DNA from: Chlorops oryzae
Lineage: Eukaryota > Arthropoda > Insecta > Diptera > Chloropidae
DNA length: 64,000 nucleotides
Assembly: GCA_020466095.1 (NCBI GenBank)
Contig: CM035806.1
Location: 159,707,667 to 159,771,666 of the forward strand
Reading direction: 5' to 3'
The position numbers and the translations under genes were made by a program. Position 1 is the first letter of the stretch. Each line of letters begins with the position of its first letter. A model generated the notes under the pieces. That model had not been told where the DNA came from. It was given only the letters and a program-made list of their open reading frames with translations, and made no database searches. This document shows positions 48,165 to 60,423 of this stretch, piece by piece.

Positions 48165-51100
48165 ATTTAAACATTTCATTGAAAAAAAGAATGTGTGGCA
48201 TTAGAGGGTTAATGCTGTTCAGTATTTTATATATTTAGTTAAAGTTGTGAGCAAGTTTTTACTGCGGCGGAAATATTCGGCCGGCATTGCCATTCGATGT
48301 AAAAATTCTGCATTAACAATTAAAATGCTGTGGCTAAATAAAACGACAGCACGCGAACGAAAGCGGTCGAAAAGATTGAATATTTCCCTTTTTATTTTAT
48401 ACCAGTTGTTTTTTGGAGTCAATTTTTTTTTTTTTTTTTTTTGCTTTAATACATCGAAATATTATCGTAGCACGAAGGAAACTTAACTGAACTTGACTCC
48501 CAAAGAAAATTCAAATTCATTAAAAGAGCTCGAAAAAAAAATCTCAAAACACCACAAAAATTGCTTTAAAAATAATTAAAAAATTCCGTTAAAGTATCGA
48601 AATTAATTGGTACACATGAAGAATATTTTCAAGATCTTGGACCAATTCGCAAAACATATTTTAAACACTATTTTAATTAATATTTGTTTGCATTGAATTT
48701 TTACTGCCATTAGAATGAAAAGCCCACTCAAAAGAATTTATTTTCATTGGGTCTTACAGCATGCATCAATGGATTTAAGGATATTCTTCAAGGAAATGAG
48801 TCTGAAGAATTTTCCGTCATTTTTTCATTGCTTTTAACGCATTTTTGTGGCCTTTTTTTTTAGGAGCAATTATAATTAAATGAGCAATTATTAGGTATTT
48901 GATGGGGGATAAATGTCCTCGAATTATTCTACAAGTGCACAATGGGCAGTAATGAGTTAAGATAAAGATATGAAATTGGTGTTTAGGTTTCTTAAAGTGG
49001 TATTCTGGACAGGACGCGCAGATTTCGGTCATTTTTTTGAGGTGTGCTAAGAAAAAAGAATTAACAAAAATTCACCAAATGCTTGGATGCCATGAGTGGG
49101 TGCTTGAAAATTTTATATGCGTCCTCGGCAACTTAGTTCAATCTTCTTTAGTTAACTAAAAGAATACAAAGAGAGTTTTTAATTGAAAAGAGAATACATA
49201 GTTATTGCCCAAGCTGAAAGGAGAAAAAATTTCTAAAACGATAATATTTTGAAAAAAGAAAACCATTTTGATATATTTTTTCGCAAATATCACCATGTCA
49301 GACATGGCTTAAATATTTTTCAAGAATTTTGGTATGAACTCTAGGGGGCATTTAGAAGGTGTGTGTCATTAATCGGTCATTTACGTGCTTCCAATATCGT
49401 CTGAGTAAGCATGACAAAAATCTCTTCTAGATGAACGCGTTCAAAGATTGTTCGTCATTAAAGCAGCAGAGATCCACCGATTCTTGGAATTCTTTAATTT
49501 TCTTTGAAGGGAGTTTTTTTTTTTCATATATGTATAAAGTTAAAAAAAATATTTTTTAAATAAATTTATTCAATTCAAAAGGTTTCCTAAAGTCCCATCA
49601 AAATTTATCCCTATCTAAGAATACTAATTTTAACAGGGAAAAAATATAAAAGGGATTTTAGAAGACCTTGTGAATTTCCTTGTTATCTTTTCAAAGCTTT
49701 AGACAAGAATAATCTCTCACAATCTCAGAAATAGTCTTTAATCTCGCAATATAAATGTCATTAAGTTGAATTATTTAAAGTTAAGTTACACTAAAGTTTT
49801 GCAAAGTGAATCACATAGAAATCGAATAAATATTCTCATTACCTTCCTTCCCTTTCATATACACAGAGAAAAAAATCAACTAGAAAACTGGTTAAATCAA
49901 AAGAAAAATCATAAAAAACGGCTTCAAAAATGAATATTTTTAATTTTAACAATTTTTCTTGTTGAAAAAAATAAAAACTTTCCTTTTGAATCAACCATAT
50001 TTCAGGTTGAATTGAAATGAAAATTTTCAAAAATGGTTTTAAATTTAAATTGTTGAACCAACCAGGGACGTAATTGAAATGACAAGATAATTTTGAAAAA
50101 AAAAAAAAAACTAAAATACCTATAAAAGAAGAAATGTGACAACAAATTTATTTAACGTTCAAAGCAAATGGCCACAGAGCGATCTGCTGAACATAACCCC
50201 AAAAATAGCCATCGGATGGACTTCATCCGATTTTGTCACTCCGTTGTCGTGTGACTGCTTTCACAATGCTTAAAAAGTTCTAAGATGTATAAATATCTTA
50301 TATGTCCAATTTTATAAACCAAATGAGAATTATACCGAACTTAAAAAAATTTAATTAAACATATTTACTTTCAAATCAACTAAAAATTTTGTTGACTCAA
50401 CCATTTTTCTTTTGAAAAATTTTTTTGTTTTGCTCGAAAAAAATCAAAAACCCTGTGAATAACAATGCGCCTTGTTAAAAAAAAATCATGCTTACGTTCG
50501 CTCAGTGTAATCAAGGTCGATGTTTATAGCTCCATTTATTAAGGTAAAGCATAATTTGGCCGCATTTTTTCTTTTACCAATTGAAATTCTGGGTTAATTG
50601 TAGGTGGTCGAATTCTTGAGTTTATTTGAACATTCAAAATTGTGAAATATAATTAACCACACCATAAACTTATTCAAGTAAATAACATTGCCAGCAGTTT
50701 CATAGCATGCCCTTAAAGAAATGTTTGTTCAAAAAATTGAACAATCGTTATATAGTTCGAAATCGATCATGAATGGATCAATGGATCAGTGGATTTTCCG
50801 ATCCATTCGGCCTCTATCGAGCCGTTTTAGCTATGAGCGACTGTCTATTGTATGAAAAATAAAACATTTTAAATAAATTAATTTAATCATAATAACAATC
50901 ACTGAATGCCATCTCATATATTAAAAATATTCATTGGCTCAAAAAAAAAATTCACTTAATGATTTTACGCATGCCAACGTGTTTTGGATGAGTTATGGTT
51001 CCTTTTTATTATTTCTGGTCTTAATACAAAAATGTGTGTTATTAGTCTTCATAAATCCATACATACATACGAATGTTGGAAATACATTTTTTACACAAGA

Positions 51101-51710
51101 TATGAAAGATTTGAACGTAGAGCAAAAGGTCTACTGAGGCGTCTGAGGTATATCGCATCCTAGTTTTTCATGATTCATATGGAAAATGGTGCCTAAAAAA
51201 TATTTGTTAGGGCCCATTTCAAAAAAGTCGTCCCTCCAGTCTCACCCGATCGTTAATTTTAATAAATCTTTCAGTTGGCCTCTTCACTACGCCACACATT
51301 GTTTCGCCTCCACATATATGTGGTCAAAATTGGACGGATTTGTCCCAGTGCAATGACACTTGGCATGAAAATTTCCTTTGATCAGAATAAGAAATTTTAA
51401 AAATTTTAAAAAGTCCCACTGGAGGACCATCAAATTTCGCATTTGTCACGCAAAACTCATCTGACGCTAAAACTTTATTTAAATAAAAGTTAACAATGAG
51501 ATTCAAGCACATGAATAGCATCCTTTTGTGAGGAAGATTATGCGTGACAATGTCACCTATATGTCCCGGTGATATTACTGATGACTTTTGTCCTTCTGGA
51601 GATATCTACTTTTTTACTGGGTGACTTTAAAGTTTAAACAAATTTTATAACTTCAAAACATGAAAAATATGAAGATATTTCTATACTAAATAAGTATAAA
51701 CAAGTAAGGA
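48165..51710. other. AT-rich intergenic DNA, no gene seen
   Basis: Homopolymer-rich, with no coding evidence. Weakly related AAAATCAAC/GTTGACT motifs at 49,865-50,400 may be an old MITE. A roughly 1-kb non-repetitive stretch at 50.5-51.7 kb shows nothing recognisable. Confidence 0.5.
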
Positions 51711-52981
51711 TGTTATAGTCAGGCGAGCATGAAAATACAATACCCGACACAGACACACGTGTTCAAATAATTTTTAAAGCGCGCTTAAAAATAGGACCAC
51801 TAAGAAAGAATATTCAACAGGTTTTTAATGACATTAGAGGCCCCACGTTAGAGCTGTAAGAATCCAAAAATTTAAACTACTCGTTATTTTTCGTCAATTA
51901 ATCGTTACTAAGTACTAGTTACTGAATAACCCAAGGCTGATAAAGTAATATAAGCTCTCTCATGACATTAAATCACTGGCTTATGTGGCTCGAACAGAGC
52001 CCCATCCATCTAACATAGTAAAAAAAAAACTCCCTCATGATCTTTGAATCTTCACCCATTCACCATATTCAATAATCAAATATCAACTCAACTCACTCTA
52101 ATAGCATACTGTTTTGAGGACCCATTATTTCAGTACTTAAATACTCCGGCAATCATTAGCCAATCATCGGCATGTGTGCAAAAAAGGTACCTACAAATAT
52201 CGAGATACTTCCATCAGTAACGAGACGTTATTGATTACTGACTACTGTAATCGTTATTTTTTACCGAATAGTAACGATATTTTACAGTTCTACCCCATAT
52301 ACCGACTTCTGTTAAATTTCTTTATGAAAACCGCCCCTTTGCCACGCCTACTTTTCCAATTTTTTTAAATTCTAATCGGAGGCTTAAATATACGCGCAAA
52401 TTCCTAATTTCATTGAAATATTTTAAAAAAGTCTGATTTTAGGGCAGTTTTGGGATTTTTGTGACGCACCCTAGTACTGGAGGTACCCTTAATAATGGAC
52501 CGATCAAGAAAGTTTGTTGAGAGGATATTTATGGCTATAAAGGAAGCCTATGTGCCAACTTTCATTCAAGTCCCATTTGAATTTCGGGTGTGGGAGACAA
52601 TTTTCAAAACAAAACGCCCTTCTGCCACGCCCACTTTTCAAATTTTTGGAAATAAAATTATTTGTTCACATATCAAATTTCATCAAAATATCTTGAAAAA
52701 TTTTGGTTTTTGTGTTTTTCATAACAGACCTTAGTATTGGAGGTGGTACCCTTAATAATGGACCGATCGGGTCCATTCTCGAACTTTTTCTTACTCATGT
52801 CCCCATGAGCACGCATACCAAAATGCGTCAATAGCTCAACTCCTTCGAAGAAAACTGTATACATACGGACAGCTGATCATTTCTATATACATTTCGTTTG
52901 GTCTATTTCGACTGGTTCTGGGTGTTACACACAACCACACAAACGCAATATACCCTCGACACAGAGTGTATCGGGTATAAA
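51711..52981 (-). mobile_element. DINE-1/Helentron-type repeat, about 1.27 kb, left inverted copy
   Basis: Plus strand starts CAAGTAAGGATGTTATAGTCAGGCGAGC and ends CCTCGACACAGAGTGTATCGGGTATA, so the element reads on the minus strand. It shares long near-identical blocks with 54,185-55,480, including ACAGTAGTCAGTAATCAATAACG and AACTTTCTTGATCGGTCCATT. Confidence 0.88.
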
Positions 52982-53208
52982 TATGAATTTTCCTATAAAA
53001 TCCAATAATCCCGTACATTATGGATTGAATATCTTGCCGGATTATTGAGACTCCATTGTACTTGAAACTGAGACACATTAATTTGATATTTGAAATTTTC
53101 TATGCTCTCGTTTTTAAAAACTTTCATTTTCGATTTCAGAGTCCAAAATTCTAGTCTAATTGGAAAAAAAAAAACGAGTCGCGGCTCAACGCAACACAAT
53201 TGCACAAA

Positions 53209-53877
53209 ATGTGGAACACCATGAATGTTCATGTACGTAATCAATGTTCAATAATCGCCTTCACAATTAGATTCGCTTATGTAAGTAACGCTTCAAAATG
53301 CCTATTGTAGGTAGTCGCGCTGGCATTCGTCACAGTATGTAGCAGTCAACACATGGATTACACAATATCGACGAACGACGACGATTTTCTTAATTACTAC
53401 GACTACCCGACACCGCACGGTCTGAGGCTGCAATATTTGCAGAGCCCAGATGAGCTCTCGCATGCACAAACACAATATAAGCCATATCAAAGTCATCCAG
53501 CATACTCAACGGCTATATCGGCGGTGATAAAGGAATTCGATTCACCGGATTTGGAGAATGCTGCATTCACAATGGCATTGACACGACAGGGTTTCATCAT
53601 CGCCGATGGTGGATCATCGACTTCCGTTGCGCCAACGTCTGCGCATCTGCGCGCCTTCACGCATCATCATCATCATCATCATCATCATGGGCAAGCGCTT
53701 CCGAAGGCGATTTCCCAATCAAGTTCACGTTCGAATTCGCAGAATGTTAAGCTACCGCTACCCCTGGGCGCAACTCCACTCACCTTTGCAGCTCTGCCCC
53801 TACAGTCCGGTGCACCGTATTCCAAGCACCGGGGTCTCACGTCGTACGGGACACCGTACGGTCAGCGGCGACGATAA
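53209..53877 (+). CDS. Unrecognised secreted protein with His9 tract
   Basis: Exon 1 53209-53232 starts in a strong fly context (CAAAATG) and encodes MWNTMNVH. A donor GTACGT, a 78-nt intron and a TTGTAG acceptor lead to exon 2 53311-53877. Phase-0 joining gives 196 aa. The split signal peptide MWNTMNVHVVALAFVTVCSS precedes QHMDYTISTNDDDFLNYYDY. The mid part has a short ordered-looking segment (AISAVIKEFDSPDLENAAFT), then nine consecutive His and a Ser/Pro/Leu-rich, Arg-ended tail. No family recognised. Position near retinin genes and the same exon plan suggest a cuticle or matrix protein, which is inference. A second in-frame ATG at 53221 is possible. Confidence 0.75.
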
Positions 53878-54048
53878 GTCGACAACGTACCGCTTTCAAG
53901 TAATAGAAACTCCCATCTTCGTGTGTTCATTTTTATTTGCAGTTTTTTGTTCTGCTCTCGTAGAACACAAGGCGCTTTCGTGACTGCTTTCGGGATTAAA
54001 CCTTATTTAAGATATTATATTTTACATCTAATCATTAAACAAACTACA

Positions 54049-54054
54049 AATAAA
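54049..54054 (+). terminator. Poly(A) signal AATAAA of the His9 gene
   Basis: AATAAA 172 bases after the stop, in AT-rich 3' UTR and about 130 bases before the right DINE copy. Confidence 0.6.
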
Positions 54055-54184
54055 ATAACAACAGAAGAAGTCAGTTTTCAATCACTTTCGATTAGTATTT
54101 GATGCGAAGTCGAAGGAAGTCTGGAAAACTCTACAAATTATCTGATGTATGGTACAACATATTGCTCAAAATTTCTCATATCAT

Positions 54185-55480
54185 TTTTTATACCCGACGC
54201 ACTCTGTGACGAGGGTATATTGCGTTTGTGTGGTTGTATGTAACACCCAGAACCAGTCGAAATAGACCAAACGAAATGTATATAGAAATGATCAGCTGTC
54301 CGTATGTATACAGTTTTCTTCGAAGGAGTAGAGCTATCTTGACGCATTTTGGTATGCGTGCTCATGGGGACATGAGTAAGAAAAAGTTCGAGAATGGACC
54401 CGATCGGTCCATTATTAAGGGTACCTACCTCCAATACTAAGGTCTATTATGAAAAACACAAAAACCAAAAGTTTTCAAGATATTTTGATGAAATTTAATA
54501 TGTGAACCAATAATTTTATTTCCAAAAATTTGAAAAGTGGGCGTGGCAGAAGGGCGTTTTGTTTTGAAAATTGTCTGAAAATTCAAATGGGACTTGAATG
54601 AAAGTTGGCACATAGGCTTCCTTTATAGCCATAAGCATCCTCTCAACAAACTTTCTTGATCGGTCCATTATTAAGGGTACCTCCAGTACTAGGGTGCGTC
54701 ACAAAAATCTCAAACTGCCCTAAAATCAGACTTTTTTAAAATATTTAAGGCCTCCGATTAGAATTTAAAAAAAAATTGGAAAAGTGGGCGTGGCAAAGGG
54801 GCGGTTTTCATAAAGAAATTTAACAGAAGTCGGTATGTGGGGTAGAACTGTAAAATATCGTTACTATTCGGTAAAAAATAACGATTACAGTAGTCAGTAA
54901 TCAATAACGTCTCGTTACTGATGGAAGAATCTCGTTACTTGTACCTTTTTTGCACACATGCCGATGATTGGCTAATGATTGCCGGAGTATTTAAGTATTG
55001 AAATAATGGGTCCGCAAAACAGTATGGTATTAGAGTGAGTTGAGTTGATATTTGATTATTGAATATGGTGAATGGGGTGTAGATTCAAAGATCATGAGGG
55101 AGTTTTTTTTTTCTAGTTAGATGGATGGGGCTCTGTTCGAGCCACATAAGCCAGTGATTTAATGTCATGAGGGAGCTTATATTACTTTATCAACTTTGGG
55201 TTATTCAGTGAATGAATGGACAATATTTAAAAAAAATATAACGAGTACTCAGTAACTAGTAATTAGTAACGATTACTTGACGAAAAATAACGAATACAAT
55301 CGAGTAGTGTAAATTTTTGGATTCTTACAGCTTTAATGTGGGGCCCCTAGTGTCCTTAAAAACCTGTTGAATATTCTTTCTTAGTGGTCCTATTTTTGGG
55401 CGCGTTTTAAAAATTATTTAAACATGTGTGTCTGTGTCGGGTATTGTATTGTCATGCTCGCCTGACTATAATATCCTTTG
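54185..55480 (+). mobile_element. DINE-1/Helentron-type repeat, about 1.3 kb, right copy
   Basis: Opens TTTTTATACCCGACGCACTCTGTGACGAGGGTATATTGCG (terminal hairpin) and closes GTATTGTCATGCTCGCCTGACTATAATATCC. Near-identical, in inverted orientation, to 51,711-52,981. Longest family copy here. Confidence 0.88.
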
Positions 55481-56066
55481 GTTCTTCTTCCGCACTTGCT
55501 TTTTGAAAGATTTTAGAGTGCTAAGAACAAATCTGAGGTCGGAGATTACCTAAGGCCAATATTTTGTCTCAACATCCCTCAGCAAAGCCTCTCCCTTCCT
55601 CCACCACCAATAATAAAAATCTATAAAGCCTAATGATAAAAAAGGTCAAAAATTTGTACTGATCTTAATTCGGATTTGACTGGTCTGCCTTATGGTTGGA
55701 AAGTTCGTATAGTCCTAGTGATACTTACTCCACATATTATTGCATTAAAGCAATGCGATTTTGTGCGCATGCAGTCCACGTTTAGGTAAGACTTCATAAA
55801 ACTGAAACTGAATGCATATTTCCCCATTTACCTAGTTGGAGCTTTAGCGGCATTTATGTAGTTATGCAACGCCGAATTATGACACTAATTTTGTGTGTCA
55901 GCGTGACCATATCGGGCATTCGGCGGCGTCTGGCGGCGCTCTGGACTACGAAGTCAGAAGTTTCGCCATACGCCCACGCGCAGGCATGTGCCTTTCTTGG
56001 GCGTTCGGTGTGAGTATCCGCTTTAATGTCACGAAATGTTGCGAACACGAGACGTTACGTACCGTT
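55481..56066. other. Upstream region of the Pro/Ala-rich gene
   Basis: No gene supported. GC-richer sequence at 55,890-56,060 (CGGCGGCGTCTGGCGGCGC) sits about 150 bases from the promoter and may be regulatory. Confidence 0.4.
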
Positions 56067-56083
56067 TGCGCATGCGCATGCGC
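56067..56083 (+). promoter_or_regulatory. TGCGCATGCGC palindrome (Ewg/NRF-1-like site)
   Basis: TGCGCATGCGCATGCGC contains two overlapping copies of the NRF-1/Ewg palindrome TGCGCATGCGC, about 65 bases upstream of the TATA box at 56,146. Motif identity is known from the factor family. Use here is inferred. Confidence 0.4.
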
Positions 56084-56145
56084 TTGAGCGTTTAAGACAA
56101 TGCGGGCTGTAAAATCAATCGAACCAAAGTAATTGATCGATTGAA

Positions 56146-56187
56146 TATAAATTGGATAGACCATCCGACGAATAACTACACTCAATT
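56146..56187 (+). promoter_or_regulatory. Core promoter of the Pro/Ala-rich gene
   Basis: TATAAATT at 56,146-56,153, with an initiator-like CTCAATT about 36-38 bases on, gives a 5' UTR of about 83 bases before the ATG at 56,267. Confidence 0.55.
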
Positions 56188-56266
56188 GAACACTTGCACT
56201 GAGCAAACAGTAGCTCCGAGAAACTAAAACCCTTCTCAGGACATTTCGAAAAAAACACCAAGCGTT

Positions 56267-57010
56267 ATGTCGTCTCCAAGCATTGTAAGTATTTTGTCAT
56301 CAGAATGAGTGCTTAAAAAAAAAAAATAATAATAATAATAATAATTTTTTTCTTTTGCCTTTCGATAGCGTGGCTTCTTGTCCGCCCTCGTTGGTTTCTT
56401 CCTTCTCCTCCTGTTGGCTGCGGCACAGGCTAAGCCATCTCATCCATTTGGCTTACACGGCTTGCCGGATCATTTTGGCGCATTTCCTGCATTCCTGCCG
56501 CCGCCAGCACAAGTTCACGCTTTAGCTCCGCCAGCGCTACTTCCGCCACCGCCACCACCGCCAGCAGCTGTATTTGCTGCGCCAGCTCCACTTCCATTGG
56601 TATCACCAGGACCAATTTTTGCACCGGCTCCATTGCCTCCGCCACTGCCCGCTACCTATTTCGCCGCGCCAGTGCCGGCTCCGTTACCTCTTCCAGTCGC
56701 AGCTCCATTGCCGGCGCCCGTCTTCGCGCCCGCACCTCTCCCACCACCATTGCACTTGACTAAAATTCTGCCACCAGTTATCGAAGCTCTGCCCTTCGCA
56801 GTACCAGCCATACCGGTCGCACCAACCTACCGTGCGATTCCCGGCCCGAAGACCACAACACATCACGTCTCCGTTGGGTATGCATTTCCAGCGCCGGCAC
56901 CAGCTGTGGCGAAAGTAATCTCCCAACCCTTGGTCCACTCCCACCATCTATCAGCAGCACCTCTCTCATTGGGGCACTCACTCCATCACAAGTTGCACAG
57001 TCTCTTCTGA
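56267..57010 (+). CDS. Pro/Ala-rich secreted protein, probably cuticular (CPLCP-like)
   Basis: Exon 1 56267-56284 (MSSPSI, donor GTAAGT) and exon 2 56369-57010 (acceptor TTTCGATAG) join in phase 0 for 219 aa. The signal peptide has a strong core (LVGFFLLLLLAAAQA) ending before KPSHPFGLHG. The mature protein is repetitive: PPPPPPP, and APAPLPLPP/FAPAPLPPP units at roughly residues 60-145. A less repetitive C-terminus follows with TTTHHVSVGYAFPAP and a His/Leu-rich end (HSLHHKLHSLF). Low-complexity Pro-rich secreted proteins are common in insect cuticle. The family is judged by composition, not by a diagnostic motif. Confidence 0.85.
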
Positions 57011-57308
57011 GTTCTTTGGTCGCAGAAAAAGAACAATCGCCCAGAGACGCTACCGACGACATCACCCCAATAGGGCTGTCCAGCAACCAAATATTTCGTC
57101 AATGTATGTTACATTGACCTTACAGATGTACACACGAGTACTCCTTGTGGGTACCAACGGTATTAGATAGGCGCGATCACATGTAAATAGTTTCACTTCA
57201 ACGGGTAAATTGTACGTAGACAACTTAGTCCATAACATTCGACCTACTCGACGTTAGTCTATAATTTCTGTAATGAATTCTTCATAGAACTAATTTATTA
57301 ACGAATTA

Positions 57309-57314
57309 AATAAA
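57309..57314 (+). terminator. Poly(A) signal AATAAA of the Pro/Ala-rich gene
   Basis: AATAAA about 300 bases past the stop, in AT-rich sequence, the first canonical signal downstream. Confidence 0.55.
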
Positions 57315-59138
57315 ATACTCATTAAAGTATTCCATAAATCGACGTGGAAATAAGTAGATAATAATTATAAGTAGTACCCGCAAGAGCTAGAGTCGATAAT
57401 TTGCAACATTGACGTACCCAGTAGTTACCCTATAGGAATTTGAACTAGTGCTGTACTAGTACTTCACTAGTGGCTTTTGCACTACTAGTCCTTTTCTATA
57501 CCCATGTCGATATAATATTCTGTAGAAAATCAGTATAACATCTGTACAGGAAAGCACCAGTACAGTATGCACCAGAATTATTCTAGTACTTTCGGATGCA
57601 ATCGGGTAATTGTGGACCAGTTAAATACCAGTGCTGTTTGCGGGAAAAAGGTATCAGAATCATTGATTCGTTTTCCTTTTTCTGTAAGCACATCGTGGTA
57701 AAAAACATTTATATTCAGTCACAATCGATTGATTTGTAGTTAAACTTTAATGAAAGCCCATGATTCTTCCAATTATCACTAGTATACTTATGGTGGAAGC
57801 TTATCCAAAACATGCACTGGTTTTTCTAGTTCTGGTAAAAGTACTTGTTCTTTTCAAATAACTGTCCAACTGTTTACTGCAGGGTACCTACATAATTTCC
57901 CTGCCCGTAATGAAGAGGTAAATATACTAGACCATGAGTAGAAACAAGGGGTCTAGAAAAAGTGTAGTTAAAGAAAACTATACCAATTGTTACATATGGG
58001 GACAATTGACCTCTAATGCATCACAGTAGGCCTACTAGTGGAATAGCTAAATGTGGGAAGGGTTATTTTGAAATGACACCTCAATGTTAAAAAAATGCAG
58101 TTTAAAGCATTGGTTTTCAAATTAAAAGGGAGTAGTCCTGTTTTTTTTTTTTTTTTTTTTTGTGACTAGTCGGGGTGTAGAGGGGAAGTAGTTGGAATTA
58201 CTGCAGGAGTACTTCTATAGTTCTGTGATTTTGTGCCTTGAACATTCGCAAAACACTGTTATACTGTTATACGAAGTGTCAAAATCCTAATTGATAACGT
58301 AATTTTGGGCAATCAAATCCTTTTCTAACGAGTTCCTTGGTTCCTAAGAAATGTAATTTTTGAGGCGTGACTGCGGATAAGCAAAGCCCACTCCTTTACA
58401 ATAGAGATAATATGTTTTCCCAATATCTACCAAATGATCTCGTTTAAACGAGCAAACTATCGGTCGGCTTCGGATAAGGGAAGCGGCGAGTCGAAAGAAA
58501 GCATTTCTAGGTTTCCAGTAGCGTCCAAATATGTTGCATAGTTTTCAGAGGCGGTGAAAGTTGAAAATTGGCGAAAGTTCGATACAGTTTTTTGAAGTTT
58601 AAGTACAAAATTTTTGAAATCAAAAGAATTTGAATTTTGAAGATTATGCGTACAGTGATGATGGACTTTAAAGATAGGTGTACCTTTGTAGGCTTTCAAC
58701 TGAGATAGACCAAGTGATGTACTGAGGGCTTAGCTTACCGGTAAACTTTTCTCAAGTCCACTTACTAGGAATATCAATAAAGGAAAAACACAAAAACATG
58801 TTATTTATGTAAGCCCATCAAATATAATGAGTCCAAAAGGAGATGAGTCCTACTACTTCGTGGTCAGAGTTTCCGGAATCAGCTTTTATTAGGGCTCTTT
58901 AAGAAGACGTACATATATGTTATGAGTGCGATTCATACACCGAAGGTGGCGGAGTCCAAAAAAATCAATTAATGTGTAACGAAAATTTTGAGCATGATCT
59001 AAAGTTATTTTTTTGTTTAAGTTAAGAGGTCGCTAAGAGGACTTGAATTTCCCTCAAAAACGCCATAAAAAAAGCTACAAAAATCTTCTTTAGTTTTTGT
59101 TTTTTCAAAATAGTTTTTAAAAATTTTTCTGTATACTT
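57315..59138. other. Intergenic DNA with CTAGTAC-type repeats
   Basis: No supported gene. 57,420-57,900 is rich in ACTAGT/AGTACT motifs and ends CTGCAGGGTACC, possibly an old element related in its end motif to the one at 34.5 kb. The rest is AT-rich. Confidence 0.35.
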
Positions 59139-59449
59139 TTAGGCCCCATCTACACGATGCAAGTTTTCGCTTGGCAAGTTTTAGTACTTGTGTGCAAGAA
59201 CTTGCGTGACCAATCCACACGATGCTAGTAAATTTTAGCTTGCAGCTTGCCTGAAAGTAATCTAAAGATGACTTGCACGCAAGTGCTTGGGCACATAGCC
59301 ACACGGCGTTACTAAAAGTTGCTTTTCAGAAGCAATTTTTTTAGAACATGTAGCTTGCCAGCTTGAAGGTTTTTTCATTCAAGTAGAAGTTCTTGCCGCA
59401 AGTTTGCCAGTTGGTATAAAAAATCATATTTTAACCTAAAATAGCAAAA

Positions 59450-59680
59450 ATGAATAAATAAATAAAGAAAGTTCTAGCAGCGGTGCTCATTTTGGAAGAA
59501 ATAGAAAATTATAGAAAAAAATCAAAACGAACAATTTGGGCACGCAAATTCTTTTTTAGAGGAGACATAAATCCCTTTTATGAGAATTCAATGAATGACC
59601 TATCAAATGAAGGTGAACAATTCAAAGCGCTTCCATTTCACTGGTTTACCCCCAGAGCAATGAATGCAATTCCTTTATAA
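59450..59680 (+). pseudogene. Harbinger transposase N-terminal remnant (copy A)
   Basis: The frame VLILEEIENYRKKSKRTIWA then RKFFFRGDINPFYENSMNDL resembles the N-terminal RxWxRxFxxR...Y..L pattern of PIF/Harbinger DDE transposases. The catalytic region is absent. Copy B (about 60,910-61,160) carries the same segment with frame-breaking changes. Similarity is by eye only. Confidence 0.55.
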
Positions 59681-59734
59681 CCAGCTTTTCCAAATTTGTT
59701 TTTTCGGCAATGGCTTCGTAAGCTGCCTCTTTTT

Positions 59735-60330
59735 ATACCTTTTCCGAAGGAAAGGGTATATTAAGTTTGGCACGGAGTATGTAACATACCCTCTAACGGT
59801 TAAAATTTGACCATGACCACCATTCGCGAAATTCGGAAAAATTTTATTTTCACTCTTTTGAATTGAGTATTTCGCAACTAGACAAAATTACCTCTAACGG
59901 TTAAAATTTGACCATGATCACCATTCGCGAATTTCGCAAAAATTTGATTTTCACTATTTTGAATTGAGTATTTTGCAACTAGACAAAATGTCCTCTAACG
60001 GTTAAAATTTGACCATGATCACCATTCGCGAATTTCGCGAAAATTTGATTTTCACTATTTTGAATTGAGTATTTCGCAGCTAGACAAAATGTCCTCTAAC
60101 GGTTAAAATTTGACCACGCCCACCATCCGCGAAAATTTTGTGCTTAATAATAATCTCGAGTTTGAGAAGCTAAATCGAAGTACAGATAAGATAAAAATAG
60201 ATATCCAAGCTAGAACAACGAAAACGGCAGGAATTTTTGTTAAGGTAATGTTTTAACATATTTTAGGCTGAGGGAAAGATATGTGTGCAGTCGGCTTAGC
60301 CGATGTAAACTTCTTTACTTGTTTATGCTT
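59735..60330 (+). mobile_element. DINE-type repeat nested in Harbinger copy A
   Basis: Opens TTTATACCTTTTCCGAAGGAAAGGGTATATTAAG and ends CAGTCGGCTTAGCCGATGTAAACTTCTTTACTTGTT, close to the classic Drosophila DINE-1 ends. It sits between the transposase-like and MADF-like remnants. A different subfamily from the TGTGTCGAGGGTA copies elsewhere. Confidence 0.75.
59790..60118. repeat. 101-bp tandem repeat inside the DINE (copy A)
   Basis: CCTCTAACGGTTAAAATTTG recurs at 59,790, 59,891, 59,992 and 60,093, exactly 101 bp apart, giving three full units and a partial. Copy B has only two starts (about 61,265 and 61,367). Internal tandem repeats are typical of DINE elements. Confidence 0.92.
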
Positions 60331-60423
60331 GTTTTTGTAGTCCATGTGTGACTTTTGCCACAAGCACTCATTTTGCTGGTATTCTTCAGTAATTATTTCA
60401 ATTTGCTCCTCTGACGCAGCCAT
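60324..60423 (-). pseudogene. MADF-like protein N-terminal remnant of the Harbinger element
   Basis: On the minus strand MAASEEQIEIITEEYQQNEC then LWQKSHMDYKNKHK fits the start of a MADF domain (L/I...V/Y...LW...h.dYk.k). PIF/Harbinger elements carry a Myb/MADF-type DNA-binding gene opposite the transposase. The rest is lost at the DINE insertion. In copy B (61,684 leftwards) a one-base loss breaks the frame. Confidence 0.6.

Noticed and set aside
59017..59304. 95-aa minus-strand ORF with CKSSLDYFQASCKL (repeated at 60,582-60,767)
   Set aside because: Lies in the left terminal region of the duplicated Harbinger-like element; repeated because the DNA is duplicated, not because it is a gene family.
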